Part shown: piece after piece, positions 43,276 through 52,000 of the stretch
How the letters are laid out: each line of letters starts with the position of its first letter
Numbering within the stretch: the stretch's first letter is position 1
Origin: JAKPUX01 sp035353815
GTDB taxonomy: Bacteria; Zhuqueibacterota; Zhuqueibacteria; Residuimicrobiales; Residuimicrobiaceae
Direction of reading: 5' to 3'
Length of the DNA stretch: 64,000 nt
NCBI GenBank assembly: GCA_035353815.1
Contig: DAOQAG010000005.1
Location: forward strand, 58,840 to 122,839
Notes under the pieces: generated by a model
Databases searched by the model: none
Told to the model about the DNA's origin: nothing
The model's input: the letters and a program-made list of their open reading frames with translations, nothing else
Translations under genes and position numbers: made by a program

Positions 43276-44229
43276 ATGCTCTCCTTCAGAGGTGATGAAC
43301 GCGGTGAGGTCCTGGTCTTTACCGCTACGATTTTTCTGACCCTGCTCCTCTTTGCCGCGATGGTGACCGATTTGGGCTATGTCCTGACCGCGCGCAACCA
43401 GCTGCAGAGTGCTGTGGACTGCGCCGCCCTGGCCGGGGCCGCGGGCCTGATGACCAGCAGCGACCGGGCGACGGCGATGGCCATCCGCTACGCTTCGAAA
43501 AACGACTGCATCCAGCAGCCGGTCGCGATCTCGAACGAAAATGTCACCTTCCCCACGGCCAATCGGGTCCAGGTATCGGCCAGCCGCACCCTCCAGCTCT
43601 TTTTCCTGCCGCTGATCGGCCTCAATAACCGCGTGATTCGCGCCACCGCCACCGCCGAATTGGGATACGTCACCTCGACCAGCGGGCTCGCCCCCTGGGC
43701 TGTCCCCAAAGAGGCCTGGACGCCCGGCGACCGGGTGGTGATCAAGGCGGGACAACTGGGTGAAGTCGGTACCAATCCCAGTTTCTTTTATCCGGTGGAC
43801 TTTCCCGCGGTCAACCGCGGCGATCCGATCAGCGGTGCCAGCGCTTATGAGGAGAATATCCGCACCGGCTGCGATGAGACCGTGGATATCGGCGACATCC
43901 TCCAGGTCGAACCCGGGATCATGCAGGGCGCGACGCGTCAGGGCGTGGACTATCTCATCGATTGCGATCATTGTGCCTATTGGGATGGCGAACGGCTGGC
44001 TGGTTCGAACTTTACCAGCTTCAGCTCGCCGCGCGTCGTCAAGGTGCCCCTCTACGATCCGACCAAGCCGCCGGATTCCGGCCGCAATGCCATCGAGGTG
44101 ATCGGATTTGCCGCGTTCTTTGTCGAGGGCATGGTCGGCAAAACCGTCATTGGCGTCTTCATCGAGATCACCTCTCCCGGCGCTTCCGGCCAAGGCTATT
44201 CCCTGCTGCGTTGCGTGCACCTGGTTTGA
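43276..44229 (+). CDS. tadG: TadG-like pilus assembly protein
   Basis: 317 residues from ATG 43276 (GAGGAT upstream; GTG 43264 is possible). N terminus DERGEVLVFTATIFLTLLLF followed by DLGYVLTARNQLQSAVDCAA is the TadG/DUF2134 signature: a membrane helix and the VDxAALAGA segment. The rest is a periplasmic domain without a visible von Willebrand MIDAS motif, so it is a short TadG-type protein. It includes a CDHC pair. Confidence 0.82.
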   Translation: MLSFRGDERGEVLVFTATIFLTLLLFAAMVTDLGYVLTARNQLQSAVDCAALAGAAGLMTSSDRATAMAIRYASKNDCIQQPVAISNENVTFPTANRVQVSASRTLQLFFLPLIGLNNRVIRATATAELGYVTSTSGLAPWAVPKEAWTPGDRVVIKAGQLGEVGTNPSFFYPVDFPAVNRGDPISGASAYEENIRTGCDETVDIGDILQVEPGIMQGATRQGVDYLIDCDHCAYWDGERLAGSNFTSFSSPRVVKVPLYDPTKPPDSGRNAIEVIGFAAFFVEGMVGKTVIGVFIEITSPGASGQGYSLLRCVHLV

Positions 44230-44243
44230 GAACTGAGGCGGCC

Positions 44244-45443
44244 ATGTACGGATCCAGTGAAATATTGCTCATCGATGCCAATCCCTTTACGCGCGAGGCC
44301 CTGGCCGAGCTGCTGCGGGGCAGCGAAGGCTATTCGTGCGAAACGCTCGAGGCGTGTGATGCGGAGGCGCTGGAAGCCGCAGCGCGCGTCCAGCCGCGCC
44401 TGGTGATCCTCAATCTTCATCCGGCCTCGGCTGAGCTGCTCGACTTCGCCGCTCAGGTGATGCAGAGGCTGCCCGATGCGGCCCTGGTAGTGACTGCTGC
44501 GCACATGGAACCCGGGCTCATCCGCCAGGCCATGCGCCAGGGCGCGCGAGAGTTCCTGCCGCAGCCCTTCCAACCCGAAGAGGTCCATACCGCCCTGGCC
44601 TCGATTCTGGCGATGCACAAGTCCGCCAGCCGGCCGGAAGAACATGCCGCCCGGGTCATCACCCTGTTCGGTGCCAAGGGCGGCGTGGGCGCCACAACCC
44701 TGACGACGAACCTGGCCGTGCAGCTGGCGAGAGCACAAGCGGCGGAGGTGCTCGTGCTCGATCTCAACCTGCAGTTCGGCAACGACGCCCTCTACCTCAA
44801 TCTCAAGTCGCGCTATTCGCTGGGCGATGTGACCCGGAATCTCGATGGCCTCGATATCGATGTGCTCAAGCGCAGCCTGCCGCATCACGCTTCGGGGGTG
44901 ACCCTGCTGCCGGCGCCCCTGCGCATCGAGGAGGCCGAGGGTATCAACGGTGCCCAGATCGCCCGAATTTTGCAGATCCTGCGCAGCCACTTCGACTGGA
45001 TTCTCATCGACAGCCACCCCTACTTCAATGAGGTTTCGATTCAAGCCCTCGATGAAGCGGATCGCATCCTGCTGATCTCGGTGCTCGATCTGCCGACCAT
45101 CTTCAATACCAAACGCTGTCTGGACCTCTTTCAGAAAATGGGATATTCACGGGAAAAGGCCCTGCTGGTGCTCAATCGCTATCAGCCCTACGAGGGGAGC
45201 GATTCCGGGGAAATGGAGCAGCTGCTGGATTATCCGGTGCTGGCGCGTATCCCCAATCAGGATTTCGCCACCGCCATTGCCTGTGTCAATCAGGGGGTGC
45301 CGGTGAGCATCAAGGCGCCCGGTGCCCGCATGAGCCAGGGGATCGGCGAGCTGCTGCAACTGCTCGGCGGCCGGAACAACGGCCGGGAGGAGCCGCCGGC
45401 GGCACGGGGCGGTCTTCTTGCACGCTGGAAAAAAGTGAGATGA
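44244..45443 (+). CDS. cpaE: Tad localisation ATPase CpaE/TadZ
   Basis: 399 residues. Residues 1-125 are a receiver-like fold whose phospho-acceptor position reads LVILNLHP (Asn), so it is a pseudo-receiver. Residues 137-370 are a MinD/ParA-type domain with Walker A FGAKGGVGATT: the lysine usual in KGGVGKT is Ala, typical of CpaE/TadZ proteins. VLDLNLQFGND and WILIDSHPYF are the switch regions. It should place the Tad machine at the pole. The gene ends 4 nt before cpaF. Confidence 0.93.
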   Translation: MYGSSEILLIDANPFTREALAELLRGSEGYSCETLEACDAEALEAAARVQPRLVILNLHPASAELLDFAAQVMQRLPDAALVVTAAHMEPGLIRQAMRQGAREFLPQPFQPEEVHTALASILAMHKSASRPEEHAARVITLFGAKGGVGATTLTTNLAVQLARAQAAEVLVLDLNLQFGNDALYLNLKSRYSLGDVTRNLDGLDIDVLKRSLPHHASGVTLLPAPLRIEEAEGINGAQIARILQILRSHFDWILIDSHPYFNEVSIQALDEADRILLISVLDLPTIFNTKRCLDLFQKMGYSREKALLVLNRYQPYEGSDSGEMEQLLDYPVLARIPNQDFATAIACVNQGVPVSIKAPGARMSQGIGELLQLLGGRNNGREEPPAARGGLLARWKKVR

Positions 45444-45447
45444 ACCT

Positions 45448-46854
45448 ATGGGACTAATCGACCGCCTCAAACAGCAGGAGAGCACGCCGGCTGCGGCAGA
45501 AACCGCCGCTGTGCTCACCCGGCGGGTGCAGCCGCGCGAAGGCGCACCCACCCCGGCCTTTCAGCCGGATAATCCCTACCATGACCTCAAGGAAAAGATC
45601 CATCGCCGTCTCATCGACAAGATCGATCTGGCCATGCTGGACTCCATCCCCAAGGAGGCGCTGCGCAGCCAGGTGCGCGAGGTGGTCGAGGCCATGCTCG
45701 TCGAGGAGCGCGGCGTCGCCGCCGACTGGAATCATGACCGGCTCATCGAGGAGATCCTCGATGAGACCTTCGGTCTTGGTCCCCTCGAGCCGCTGCTTGC
45801 GGATCCGACCATCTCCGATATTCTGGTTAACACCCATCGCAAGGCCTATGTCGAGCGCTTTGGCAAGCTCGAGCTGACCGGCACCGTCTTCAAGGATGAT
45901 GCCCATCTCCTCAACATTATCGATCGCATCGTTTCGCGCGTAGGCCGGCGCATCGACGAATCCAGCCCGATGGTCGACGCCCGTCTCATGGACGGCTCCC
46001 GCGTCAATGCCATCATTCCCCCGCTGGCCATCGACGGACCGGTGCTCTCGATCCGCAAGTTCGGCATCCGCAAGCTCGGGGTTGAGGACCTGCTCAAGAC
46101 CAGCTCGATCACCCAGGGCATCGCCCTGCTTTGTCAGGCCGCTGTCAAGGCGCGGCTCAACATCCTGATCTCGGGCGGAACCGGCTCGGGCAAAACCACC
46201 TTGCTCAACATTATGTCCAGCTTCATCCCCCCCACCGAGCGCATCGTCACCATCGAGGATGCGGCGGAGCTGCAGCTGCAGCAGGAACACGTCGTCCGCC
46301 TCGAGACCCGCCCCGCCAATCTCGAGGGCAAGGGCCAGGTGACCCAGCGCGACCTGGTGCGCAATGCCCTGCGTATGCGTCCGGACCGCATCATCGTCGG
46401 CGAGGTCCGCGGCGGCGAGGCTCTGGATATGCTCCAGGCGATGAACACCGGGCATGACGGCTCGCTGGCCACGCTGCACGCCAACTCGCCCCGCGACGCC
46501 CTGCGCCGCCTCGAGACGATGATCCTCATGGCCGGCATGAATCTCGGCGACAAGGCGATGCGCGAGCAGATCGCCTCGGCCATCAATGTGATCATCCAGG
46601 CCGCGCGCCTCTCCGATGGCTCGCGCAAGATCATCAAAATATCCGAGATCACCGGCATGGAAGGGGAAACGGTGACGTTGCAGGACATCTTTATCTATGA
46701 AAAGCTCGGTGTGCGCGAAGACGGCCGCGTCATCGGCGGCTTTCGCACCACCGGCATCCGGCCCAAGTTTGCCGAGCAGCTCGAGGCCTCCGGCATTCAG
46801 CTGCCCGTCGATATGTTCGAACCGAAAATGGAGCCCACTCTCCAGGAGAACTGA
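45448..46854 (+). CDS. cpaF: Tad secretion ATPase CpaF/TadA
   Basis: 468 residues, hexameric VirB11/PilT-family motor powering pilus extension and, in some systems, retraction. Walker A LISGGTGSGKTTLLN, Asp box IVTIEDAAELQL, Walker B RMRPDRIIVGEVRGGEALDM, His box HDGSLATLHANSPRDALRRL. N-terminal domain (LLADPTISDILVNTHRKAYV) is standard. Confidence 0.96.
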   Translation: MGLIDRLKQQESTPAAAETAAVLTRRVQPREGAPTPAFQPDNPYHDLKEKIHRRLIDKIDLAMLDSIPKEALRSQVREVVEAMLVEERGVAADWNHDRLIEEILDETFGLGPLEPLLADPTISDILVNTHRKAYVERFGKLELTGTVFKDDAHLLNIIDRIVSRVGRRIDESSPMVDARLMDGSRVNAIIPPLAIDGPVLSIRKFGIRKLGVEDLLKTSSITQGIALLCQAAVKARLNILISGGTGSGKTTLLNIMSSFIPPTERIVTIEDAAELQLQQEHVVRLETRPANLEGKGQVTQRDLVRNALRMRPDRIIVGEVRGGEALDMLQAMNTGHDGSLATLHANSPRDALRRLETMILMAGMNLGDKAMREQIASAINVIIQAARLSDGSRKIIKISEITGMEGETVTLQDIFIYEKLGVREDGRVIGGFRTTGIRPKFAEQLEASGIQLPVDMFEPKMEPTLQEN

Positions 46855-46857
46855 AGT

Positions 46858-47826
46858 ATGCTGATCGTGGCCATCATCCTCATCTTCGCCGCCTTCGTCC
46901 TGATCTCCCTGACGGTCTATCTTTCGATCCAGCGGCAGCACCGCGATGCCAGGGTGATCCGCAAGCGGCTGAACGAGCTGGTCCGTGAGGAAAAACAGGC
47001 GCCCGCGGAGATCCCCTTCATCATCCGGGACGATCATCTCAGCCGTATTCCGCTGCTCAACCAGGTGCTGGAGCGGCTCAACGTCTCCCGGGTGCTCGCC
47101 CGGATCATCCGCCAGGCCGATGTCCACCTCAAGGTCGGCGAGCTGGTGCTGCTGATGGGGGTCCTCGGAGCGATCGGCGTGCTGATCCCGCTGCAGTTCG
47201 GCAAGCCGGCCATGGCACCGCTCACCGGCATGGGCGCCGCGCTGGTGCCGCTGCTCTTCCTGATGATGCAGCGCGGCAAGCGGCTCAAGGCCTTTATCCG
47301 TGAATTTCCCGATGCGATTGACATGATGACCAGTGCCCTGCGCGCCGGCCATGCCTTCACCCGGGCGATGCAGCTGGTGGCGGAGGAGGCCCCCGATCCC
47401 GTCGGCATCGAGTTCCGCCGTACCTTCGAGGAATACAACCTCGGCGTGCAGCTGCGCGATGTGCTGCTCAACATGACCGGGCGGGTCGAAAGCCTCGATC
47501 TCAAGCTCTTCGTCACCGCGGTGCTGTTGCAGAAAGAAACAGGCGGTAACCTCACCGAGATCCTTGAAAAAATCGGCTATACCATCCGCGAGCGCTTCAA
47601 GCTGATGGGGCAGCTGCGAACCTATACGGCGCAGGGGAGGATGTCGGCCTGGATCATTGGCTCCCTGCCGATCGCGTTTGTCGTCATCATCTCCTCGATG
47701 AGCCCAGGGTACATGACGCCCCTGATAGCCAATCCCGGCGGTCATTTTATGCTCGGACTGGCCATTTCATTGCAGCTGGTGGGTATCGTCGTCATTCGCA
47801 AGATCGTTGCGGTGCGGTATCAATAA
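46858..47826 (+). CDS. tadB: Tad platform protein TadB
   Basis: 322 residues with an N-terminal helix, two central helices and a C-terminal helix, plus a GspF/T2SS-F domain: FPDAIDMMTSALRAGHAFTR and FVTAVLLQKETGGNLTEILE. Inner-membrane platform working with TadC and driven by CpaF. 3 nt after cpaF. Confidence 0.95.
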   Translation: MLIVAIILIFAAFVLISLTVYLSIQRQHRDARVIRKRLNELVREEKQAPAEIPFIIRDDHLSRIPLLNQVLERLNVSRVLARIIRQADVHLKVGELVLLMGVLGAIGVLIPLQFGKPAMAPLTGMGAALVPLLFLMMQRGKRLKAFIREFPDAIDMMTSALRAGHAFTRAMQLVAEEAPDPVGIEFRRTFEEYNLGVQLRDVLLNMTGRVESLDLKLFVTAVLLQKETGGNLTEILEKIGYTIRERFKLMGQLRTYTAQGRMSAWIIGSLPIAFVVIISSMSPGYMTPLIANPGGHFMLGLAISLQLVGIVVIRKIVAVRYQ

Positions 47827-47838
47827 GGAGCCACGGCC

Positions 47839-48777
47839 ATGGATATTCTCCTCATACTCGCGCTGGTCTTCAGCGCAACCTTTTTGCTGCTTTCCGGGCT
47901 GCAGCGCTTTTTGCAGCGGCGCATGGATCCCACCTTCAAGCGCATGCAGGAGATTGCCGGCACGGCGGATGCCGCGGCTGCGGCGCCCGCGGTGGCGAAG
48001 AAGCGCGGCGCGGCCCAGGCCATGGCGGGCATGGCACGGCTGCTGGAGGCCGCCGGCTCGCGCAAGCGGGGGGCCGGACGGACACTGGGCAAGCTGCAAA
48101 AGAGCCTGATGAGCGCCGGCCATTACCACGAGGCCGCCCTGGGCAAATTCATGGGCAGCAAGCGCGTCTGCGCACTGGCCAGTTTTCTCCTCTTTCTCTT
48201 TCTCGGCCACGTCGGCCGCCAGCCGCTGGCCATGACCTTCCTGCTCAGCCTGACCGGTGCCGCCGTGTTTTACACGGTCCCCGATATGGTCCTCAACGGT
48301 CAAGTCAAGCGCCGCCAGCACGCCATTGCCGGCGGCCTCCCCGATGCGCTCGATCTGATGGTCATTTGTGTCGAGGCGGGACTGGGGCTCAATGCGGCAA
48401 TCCTGAGGGTGGGGCAGGATCTGGCGCTGCGCTGCCGGCCCCTGAGCGAGGAGCTGCTGCGCACGACTCAGGACCTCCGCACCGGAGTAGCGCGCGAGGC
48501 GGCGCTGCGCTCGATGAGCCAGCGGAATCAGGTTGAGGATCTGAAAATCCTCGTCGGCGCCCTGGTGCTCGCCGACAAGCTGGGGACGAGCATTGCTGAT
48601 ACCCTGCGCTGCCAGGCCGATTCCCTGCGCACGCGCATCAAGCACAAGGCCGAGGAACAGGCGGCCAAGGCGGGCGTCAAGATGCTGCTGCCGCTGGTCC
48701 TTTTCATCCTGCCCGCCCTCTTCATCATCCTGCTCGGTCCGGCGGCGCTGATGATGCTGGAAACCCTTGCCAAGTAG
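47839..48777 (+). CDS. tadC: Tad platform protein TadC
   Basis: 312 residues, the second T2SS-F-domain platform protein: GGLPDALDLMVICVEAGLGL and VEDLKILVGALVLADKLGTS, with a C-terminal helix pair. A charged, alanine-rich cytoplasmic stretch of about 70 residues follows the first helix, longer than usual. 12 nt after tadB. Confidence 0.94.
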   Translation: MDILLILALVFSATFLLLSGLQRFLQRRMDPTFKRMQEIAGTADAAAAAPAVAKKRGAAQAMAGMARLLEAAGSRKRGAGRTLGKLQKSLMSAGHYHEAALGKFMGSKRVCALASFLLFLFLGHVGRQPLAMTFLLSLTGAAVFYTVPDMVLNGQVKRRQHAIAGGLPDALDLMVICVEAGLGLNAAILRVGQDLALRCRPLSEELLRTTQDLRTGVAREAALRSMSQRNQVEDLKILVGALVLADKLGTSIADTLRCQADSLRTRIKHKAEEQAAKAGVKMLLPLVLFILPALFIILLGPAALMMLETLAK

Positions 48778-48786
48778 GAGCCCATT

Positions 48787-49764
48787 ATGTCACTGTTGCA
48801 TGTGCGTATGCAGAGAATTGTGCCGGTTCGTGTGCTCACGGCCAGTCATTTTTTCAGCCGCCTCGCCGGGTGGCTGGGTCGGCGCTACCCGGTTGAGGAT
48901 GAGCTTTTGCAGTTGAAGCCCTGCCGCGCCGTGCATACCTGGGGGATGTCGTTTCCCATCGACATCCTCTTCCTCAATCCCGACAGCCGGGTCCTCGAGG
49001 CCCTGCCTTCCGTGCCGCCCAATCGTGTGACCTCTCCTCAGGCCAAGGCGGTCAGTGTCGTCGAGGCCCCGGCTGGATTTATTCAGCGGGAGGGAATCCG
49101 TCTCGGCGACAAGCTGCTGATCCGCAGCGACGGGGAGCACAAGCCCGGTGCCACCGCGTGGGGGTTTATCCTGCACTGGCCGCTCAATCTTTTCATCGCG
49201 ATCCTGTGGGCGCAACTGCTCTACTACATCCTCGGCCGCAGCTGGGACGGTTTCTCCATCATGAGCCTGGGCGTATTGGTTCACAACTCGGTGCTCCTGG
49301 TTCTTTTTCTGCTGCGCCGGCCGAGCCTGGATACCTCACGCCGCTGGAGCGACTGGCTGGTTGCCCTGGCCACGATGGCGTGCGCGATGATCTTGCGTCC
49401 GATCTCCGAAGTCTGGCAGCCTGGCGCACCCTACTCCGCTGCCCTGCAGCTGGCGGGGATCGCCGGAATCCTGGTCTCCCTTTTCAGTCTTGGCCGCAGC
49501 TTCGGCATCATTCCCGCCAACCGCCGCGTCCAGGTGGGCGGGGCCTATCGCCTCGTCCGCCACCCCCTCTATGCCAGCGAACTGCTCTTTTACAGCGGCT
49601 TTTTGCTCGGCAATCCCTCCGTGCGCAATACCCTGCTCGTCCTCCTCATCCTGATTGGTCAAATCTGGCGTACTTTGGCCGAAGAGAGTTTGCTGATGCG
49701 CGATCCGGCCTACCAGCAGTACGCTCAAAACGTGCGCAGCCGTTTCATCCCCTTCCTCCTCTGA
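48787..49764 (+). CDS. DUF192 domain fused to isoprenylcysteine-methyltransferase-like membrane domain
   Basis: 325 residues. Residues 1-118 are DUF192 (LLQLKPCRAVHTWGMSFPID, ILFLNPDSRVLEA, VVEAPAGFIQREGIRLGDKL), a small domain often found as a separate gene next to tad loci. Residues 125-325 have about five membrane helices and the ICMT/PEMT methyltransferase signature (GGAYRLVRHPLYASELLFY, EESLLMRDPAYQQYAQNV). 9 nt after tadC, so probably the last gene of the tad operon. It might modify pilus or envelope components, but no substrate is known. Confidence 0.82.
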   Translation: MSLLHVRMQRIVPVRVLTASHFFSRLAGWLGRRYPVEDELLQLKPCRAVHTWGMSFPIDILFLNPDSRVLEALPSVPPNRVTSPQAKAVSVVEAPAGFIQREGIRLGDKLLIRSDGEHKPGATAWGFILHWPLNLFIAILWAQLLYYILGRSWDGFSIMSLGVLVHNSVLLVLFLLRRPSLDTSRRWSDWLVALATMACAMILRPISEVWQPGAPYSAALQLAGIAGILVSLFSLGRSFGIIPANRRVQVGGAYRLVRHPLYASELLFYSGFLLGNPSVRNTLLVLLILIGQIWRTLAEESLLMRDPAYQQYAQNVRSRFIPFLL

Positions 49765-49851
49765 GACGGCTGCGGCAGGCCGATCAATTCGTCATATTTG
49801 ACTAATAATAGTACAAAACGTGAAAAAATTGGAAAATAATTAATATTTTAC

Positions 49852-49880
49852 TTGAACTTGATGTACAAATATTGTACATT
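49852..49880 (+). promoter_or_regulatory. Promoter with embedded dyad operator upstream of the DUF4154 gene
   Basis: TTGAAC (49852-49857), 17-bp spacer, TACATT (49875-49880). A perfect 7-5-7 inverted repeat, ATGTACA-AATAT-TGTACAT (49861-49879), covers the spacer and -10, so a bound dimeric regulator would block or remodel transcription. The surrounding 49795-49850 is AT-rich. Drives the signalling genes at 49954-54433. Confidence 0.6.
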
Positions 49881-49953
49881 TCATTGAACGGGCGCTGGCC
49901 GCCCGTGTGGTTTGTTGCCTATTGCGGTGCAGGTATTTACACAACGGGTGCTT

Positions 49954-50538
49954 ATGAGAAACAGCATGGCATACAGGCTTGGGATATTGGGGCTTCTCCT
50001 GCTCTGCGGCGTGCTCGCTGCACCGGCCCAGGAGATGGCGGTCCCGGTCGAAAAGCAGCTCGATTATTTCCTCAAGGTGCTGGAATTTGACCGGATGCTG
50101 CCGCGCCACCAGGTGGATGAGCTGAGGATCGCCGTGCTCTATCAGGAGGCCTTTCAGCCCTCCGTGGCCGCACGTAACGATTTCTTCCGCGCCTGCAAGG
50201 CCTATAATACCCTGCAAGTCTCCGGCCTCCCCCTACGCGTCGTCTATATCAGCTGGCAGGGTCTGGCGGATCTCGACACCCGTTTTGCGCGCCTCGAGAT
50301 CGCCGCGCTTTATGTTACACCGCTGCGCGGGGTGGCGATCGGCACCATTCGTCAGCTTTGCCGGCTGCACCAGGTGACCACCCTGACCGGTGTGCCGGAC
50401 TATGTCAAGGCCGGTCTTTCCGTGGGCATCGGCGTGGCCCTCGAGCGGCCCAAGGTGCTGATCAACCTGACGACCGCCCGGGCTGAAGGCGCCGACTTTA
50501 GCTCGCAGCTTCTCCGACTCTCCTCCGTGGTCCATTAG
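49954..50538 (+). CDS. YfiR-like periplasmic protein (DUF4154)
   Basis: 194 residues from ATG 49954 (start uncertain; ATG 49966 is possible). Signal peptide LGILGLLLLCGVLAAPAQ, then a DUF4154 fold: LRIAVLYQEAFQPSVAAR, VVYISWQGLADLDTR, AALYVTPLRGVAIGTI and a C-terminal GVALERPKVLINLTTARAEG. YfiR represses the membrane sensor YfiN in Pseudomonas; here the neighbour 5 bp downstream is a histidine kinase with an extracytoplasmic sensor region, a likely partner. Confidence 0.75.
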   Translation: MRNSMAYRLGILGLLLLCGVLAAPAQEMAVPVEKQLDYFLKVLEFDRMLPRHQVDELRIAVLYQEAFQPSVAARNDFFRACKAYNTLQVSGLPLRVVYISWQGLADLDTRFARLEIAALYVTPLRGVAIGTIRQLCRLHQVTTLTGVPDYVKAGLSVGIGVALERPKVLINLTTARAEGADFSSQLLRLSSVVH

Positions 50539-50543
50539 CGGGG

Positions 50544-51989
50544 ATGCTATACTGGGCAGCCCCGATGAGCACAGCCAAAAAGCAATGGTCCATTCGTGCC
50601 AAACTCACCCTCTTCCTTACTCTCCTGATCGGGTTCATCGCAACCTTCATCAATTTTTATTTTCCTGATTTTTACGCGCGCCAGGGACTCGATGCCCAGA
50701 AGGCCAAGAGCCGTTCTATCGCGATGATGACGGCCTACAGCATCAGTCCCGCGGTGATCTTTGAAGATACCCCCGCCATTCAGGAGGTGGCTTACTCCGC
50801 CCTGCAGAATCGCGACCTCCTTTACCTGGCCGTCCGCGATGCCCGGGGCAAGCTCCTCCTCTCGATCGACAAGGCCGGGCGCATGCCCGCCGATATCCGC
50901 CAATTCGCTCCTGACTCTTTGCTCGAACAGGAGCGCATCCTGCAGACCAAAGCGGCCATTTTGCAGAAGGACCGGGTGGTCGGGCAGCTGCTGATCGGAA
51001 TGGGGCTGGATGGCGTCTATGACGCCACCCGGCGCGCCCGGCAGAATATCGCCCTGCTCGCGGCTATGATCTTTCTCATCGGCGTGGTGGCCATCTTGGT
51101 CAGCAGCAAGATCATCATCGATCCCCTCGACCATATGATCCGCATCGCCGGCGCGATCTCCGCCGAAAAACTCGAAGAACGCGCGCCTGACTTTTCCAGC
51201 CGCGAGGCGGCGATCCTCTCGCAAAGCTTCAACCAGATGCTCGACCGCATCGCCATCGCCCATGAAGAGCTCAAGATGGTCAACAGTGAACTCGAGGCCC
51301 GGGTGGAACGGCGCACCAGCGAACTGCGCGAGGAGATCAACGAGCGCCACAAGGTGGAGGAGAACCTGCGCACCTCCCTGGCCGAGAAGGAGGTCCTGCT
51401 CAAAGAGATCCACCACCGCGTCAAGAACAACATGCAGGTCATCACCAGTCTGCTCAACATGCAGGCCCGCACCATCGAGGATCCCCAGGTGCGCAGCTTG
51501 TTCACCGAGAGCCAGAACCGGGTCAAGTCGATGGCCCTGATCCACGAAAAGCTCTATCAGTCGCAGGATCTCACCCATATCCCCTTCAGCGCCTATCTTG
51601 ACAGCTTGACGGCGCACCTGCGCAACTCCTTCAACAACAATCAGGTCGAGATAACCATTGCCGCCGGCGAGATCTCCCTGGGGATCGACCAGGCCATCCC
51701 GTGCGGGCTGATCATCAACGAACTGGTCTGCAACGCCCTCAAGTATGCCTTTCCTGCCGGGCGTACGGGCCGGATCGATATCCGGCTGCACCCGCTTGAC
51801 GGGAACCGCCTCGAACTGGAGGTGGTGGATGACGGCATCGGACTGCCGGCAGGATTCGATCCGGCGGCCGTCAAATCCCTGGGCTACCAGCTCGTCTCCG
51901 CCCTGACCCGGCAGATGCACGGTGAACTACAGGTGACCGGAACACCCGGCACCCGCGTCACGATCCATTTCGCACACCCCTCTCTGTAA
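50544..51989 (+). CDS. Sensor histidine kinase (HisKA_2 type) with CHASE8-like sensor
   Basis: 481 residues from ATG 50544 (ATG 50565 is an alternative). TM1 at about 20-40, an extracytoplasmic sensor of about 125 residues resembling CHASE8 (SISPAVIFEDTPAIQEVAYS), TM2 about 168-188, a HAMP linker (IIDPLDHMIRIAGAISAEKL), a coiled coil, then the HisKA_2 box EIHHRVKNNMQVITSLLNMQ with its phospho-acceptor histidine (290/291), and an HATPase_c with N box INELVCNALKYAF and G box VVDDGIGLP. Sits between the YfiR-like gene and the 810-residue response regulator, 11 nt from the latter. Confidence 0.88.
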   Translation: MLYWAAPMSTAKKQWSIRAKLTLFLTLLIGFIATFINFYFPDFYARQGLDAQKAKSRSIAMMTAYSISPAVIFEDTPAIQEVAYSALQNRDLLYLAVRDARGKLLLSIDKAGRMPADIRQFAPDSLLEQERILQTKAAILQKDRVVGQLLIGMGLDGVYDATRRARQNIALLAAMIFLIGVVAILVSSKIIIDPLDHMIRIAGAISAEKLEERAPDFSSREAAILSQSFNQMLDRIAIAHEELKMVNSELEARVERRTSELREEINERHKVEENLRTSLAEKEVLLKEIHHRVKNNMQVITSLLNMQARTIEDPQVRSLFTESQNRVKSMALIHEKLYQSQDLTHIPFSAYLDSLTAHLRNSFNNNQVEITIAAGEISLGIDQAIPCGLIINELVCNALKYAFPAGRTGRIDIRLHPLDGNRLELEVVDDGIGLPAGFDPAAVKSLGYQLVSALTRQMHGELQVTGTPGTRVTIHFAHPSL

Positions 51990-52000
51990 AGGGAACCGGC

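Noticed and set aside
44244..45443. CpaE as a damaged ATPase because Walker A has Ala for Lys
   Set aside because: This substitution is typical of the CpaE/TadZ family, not a local defect.
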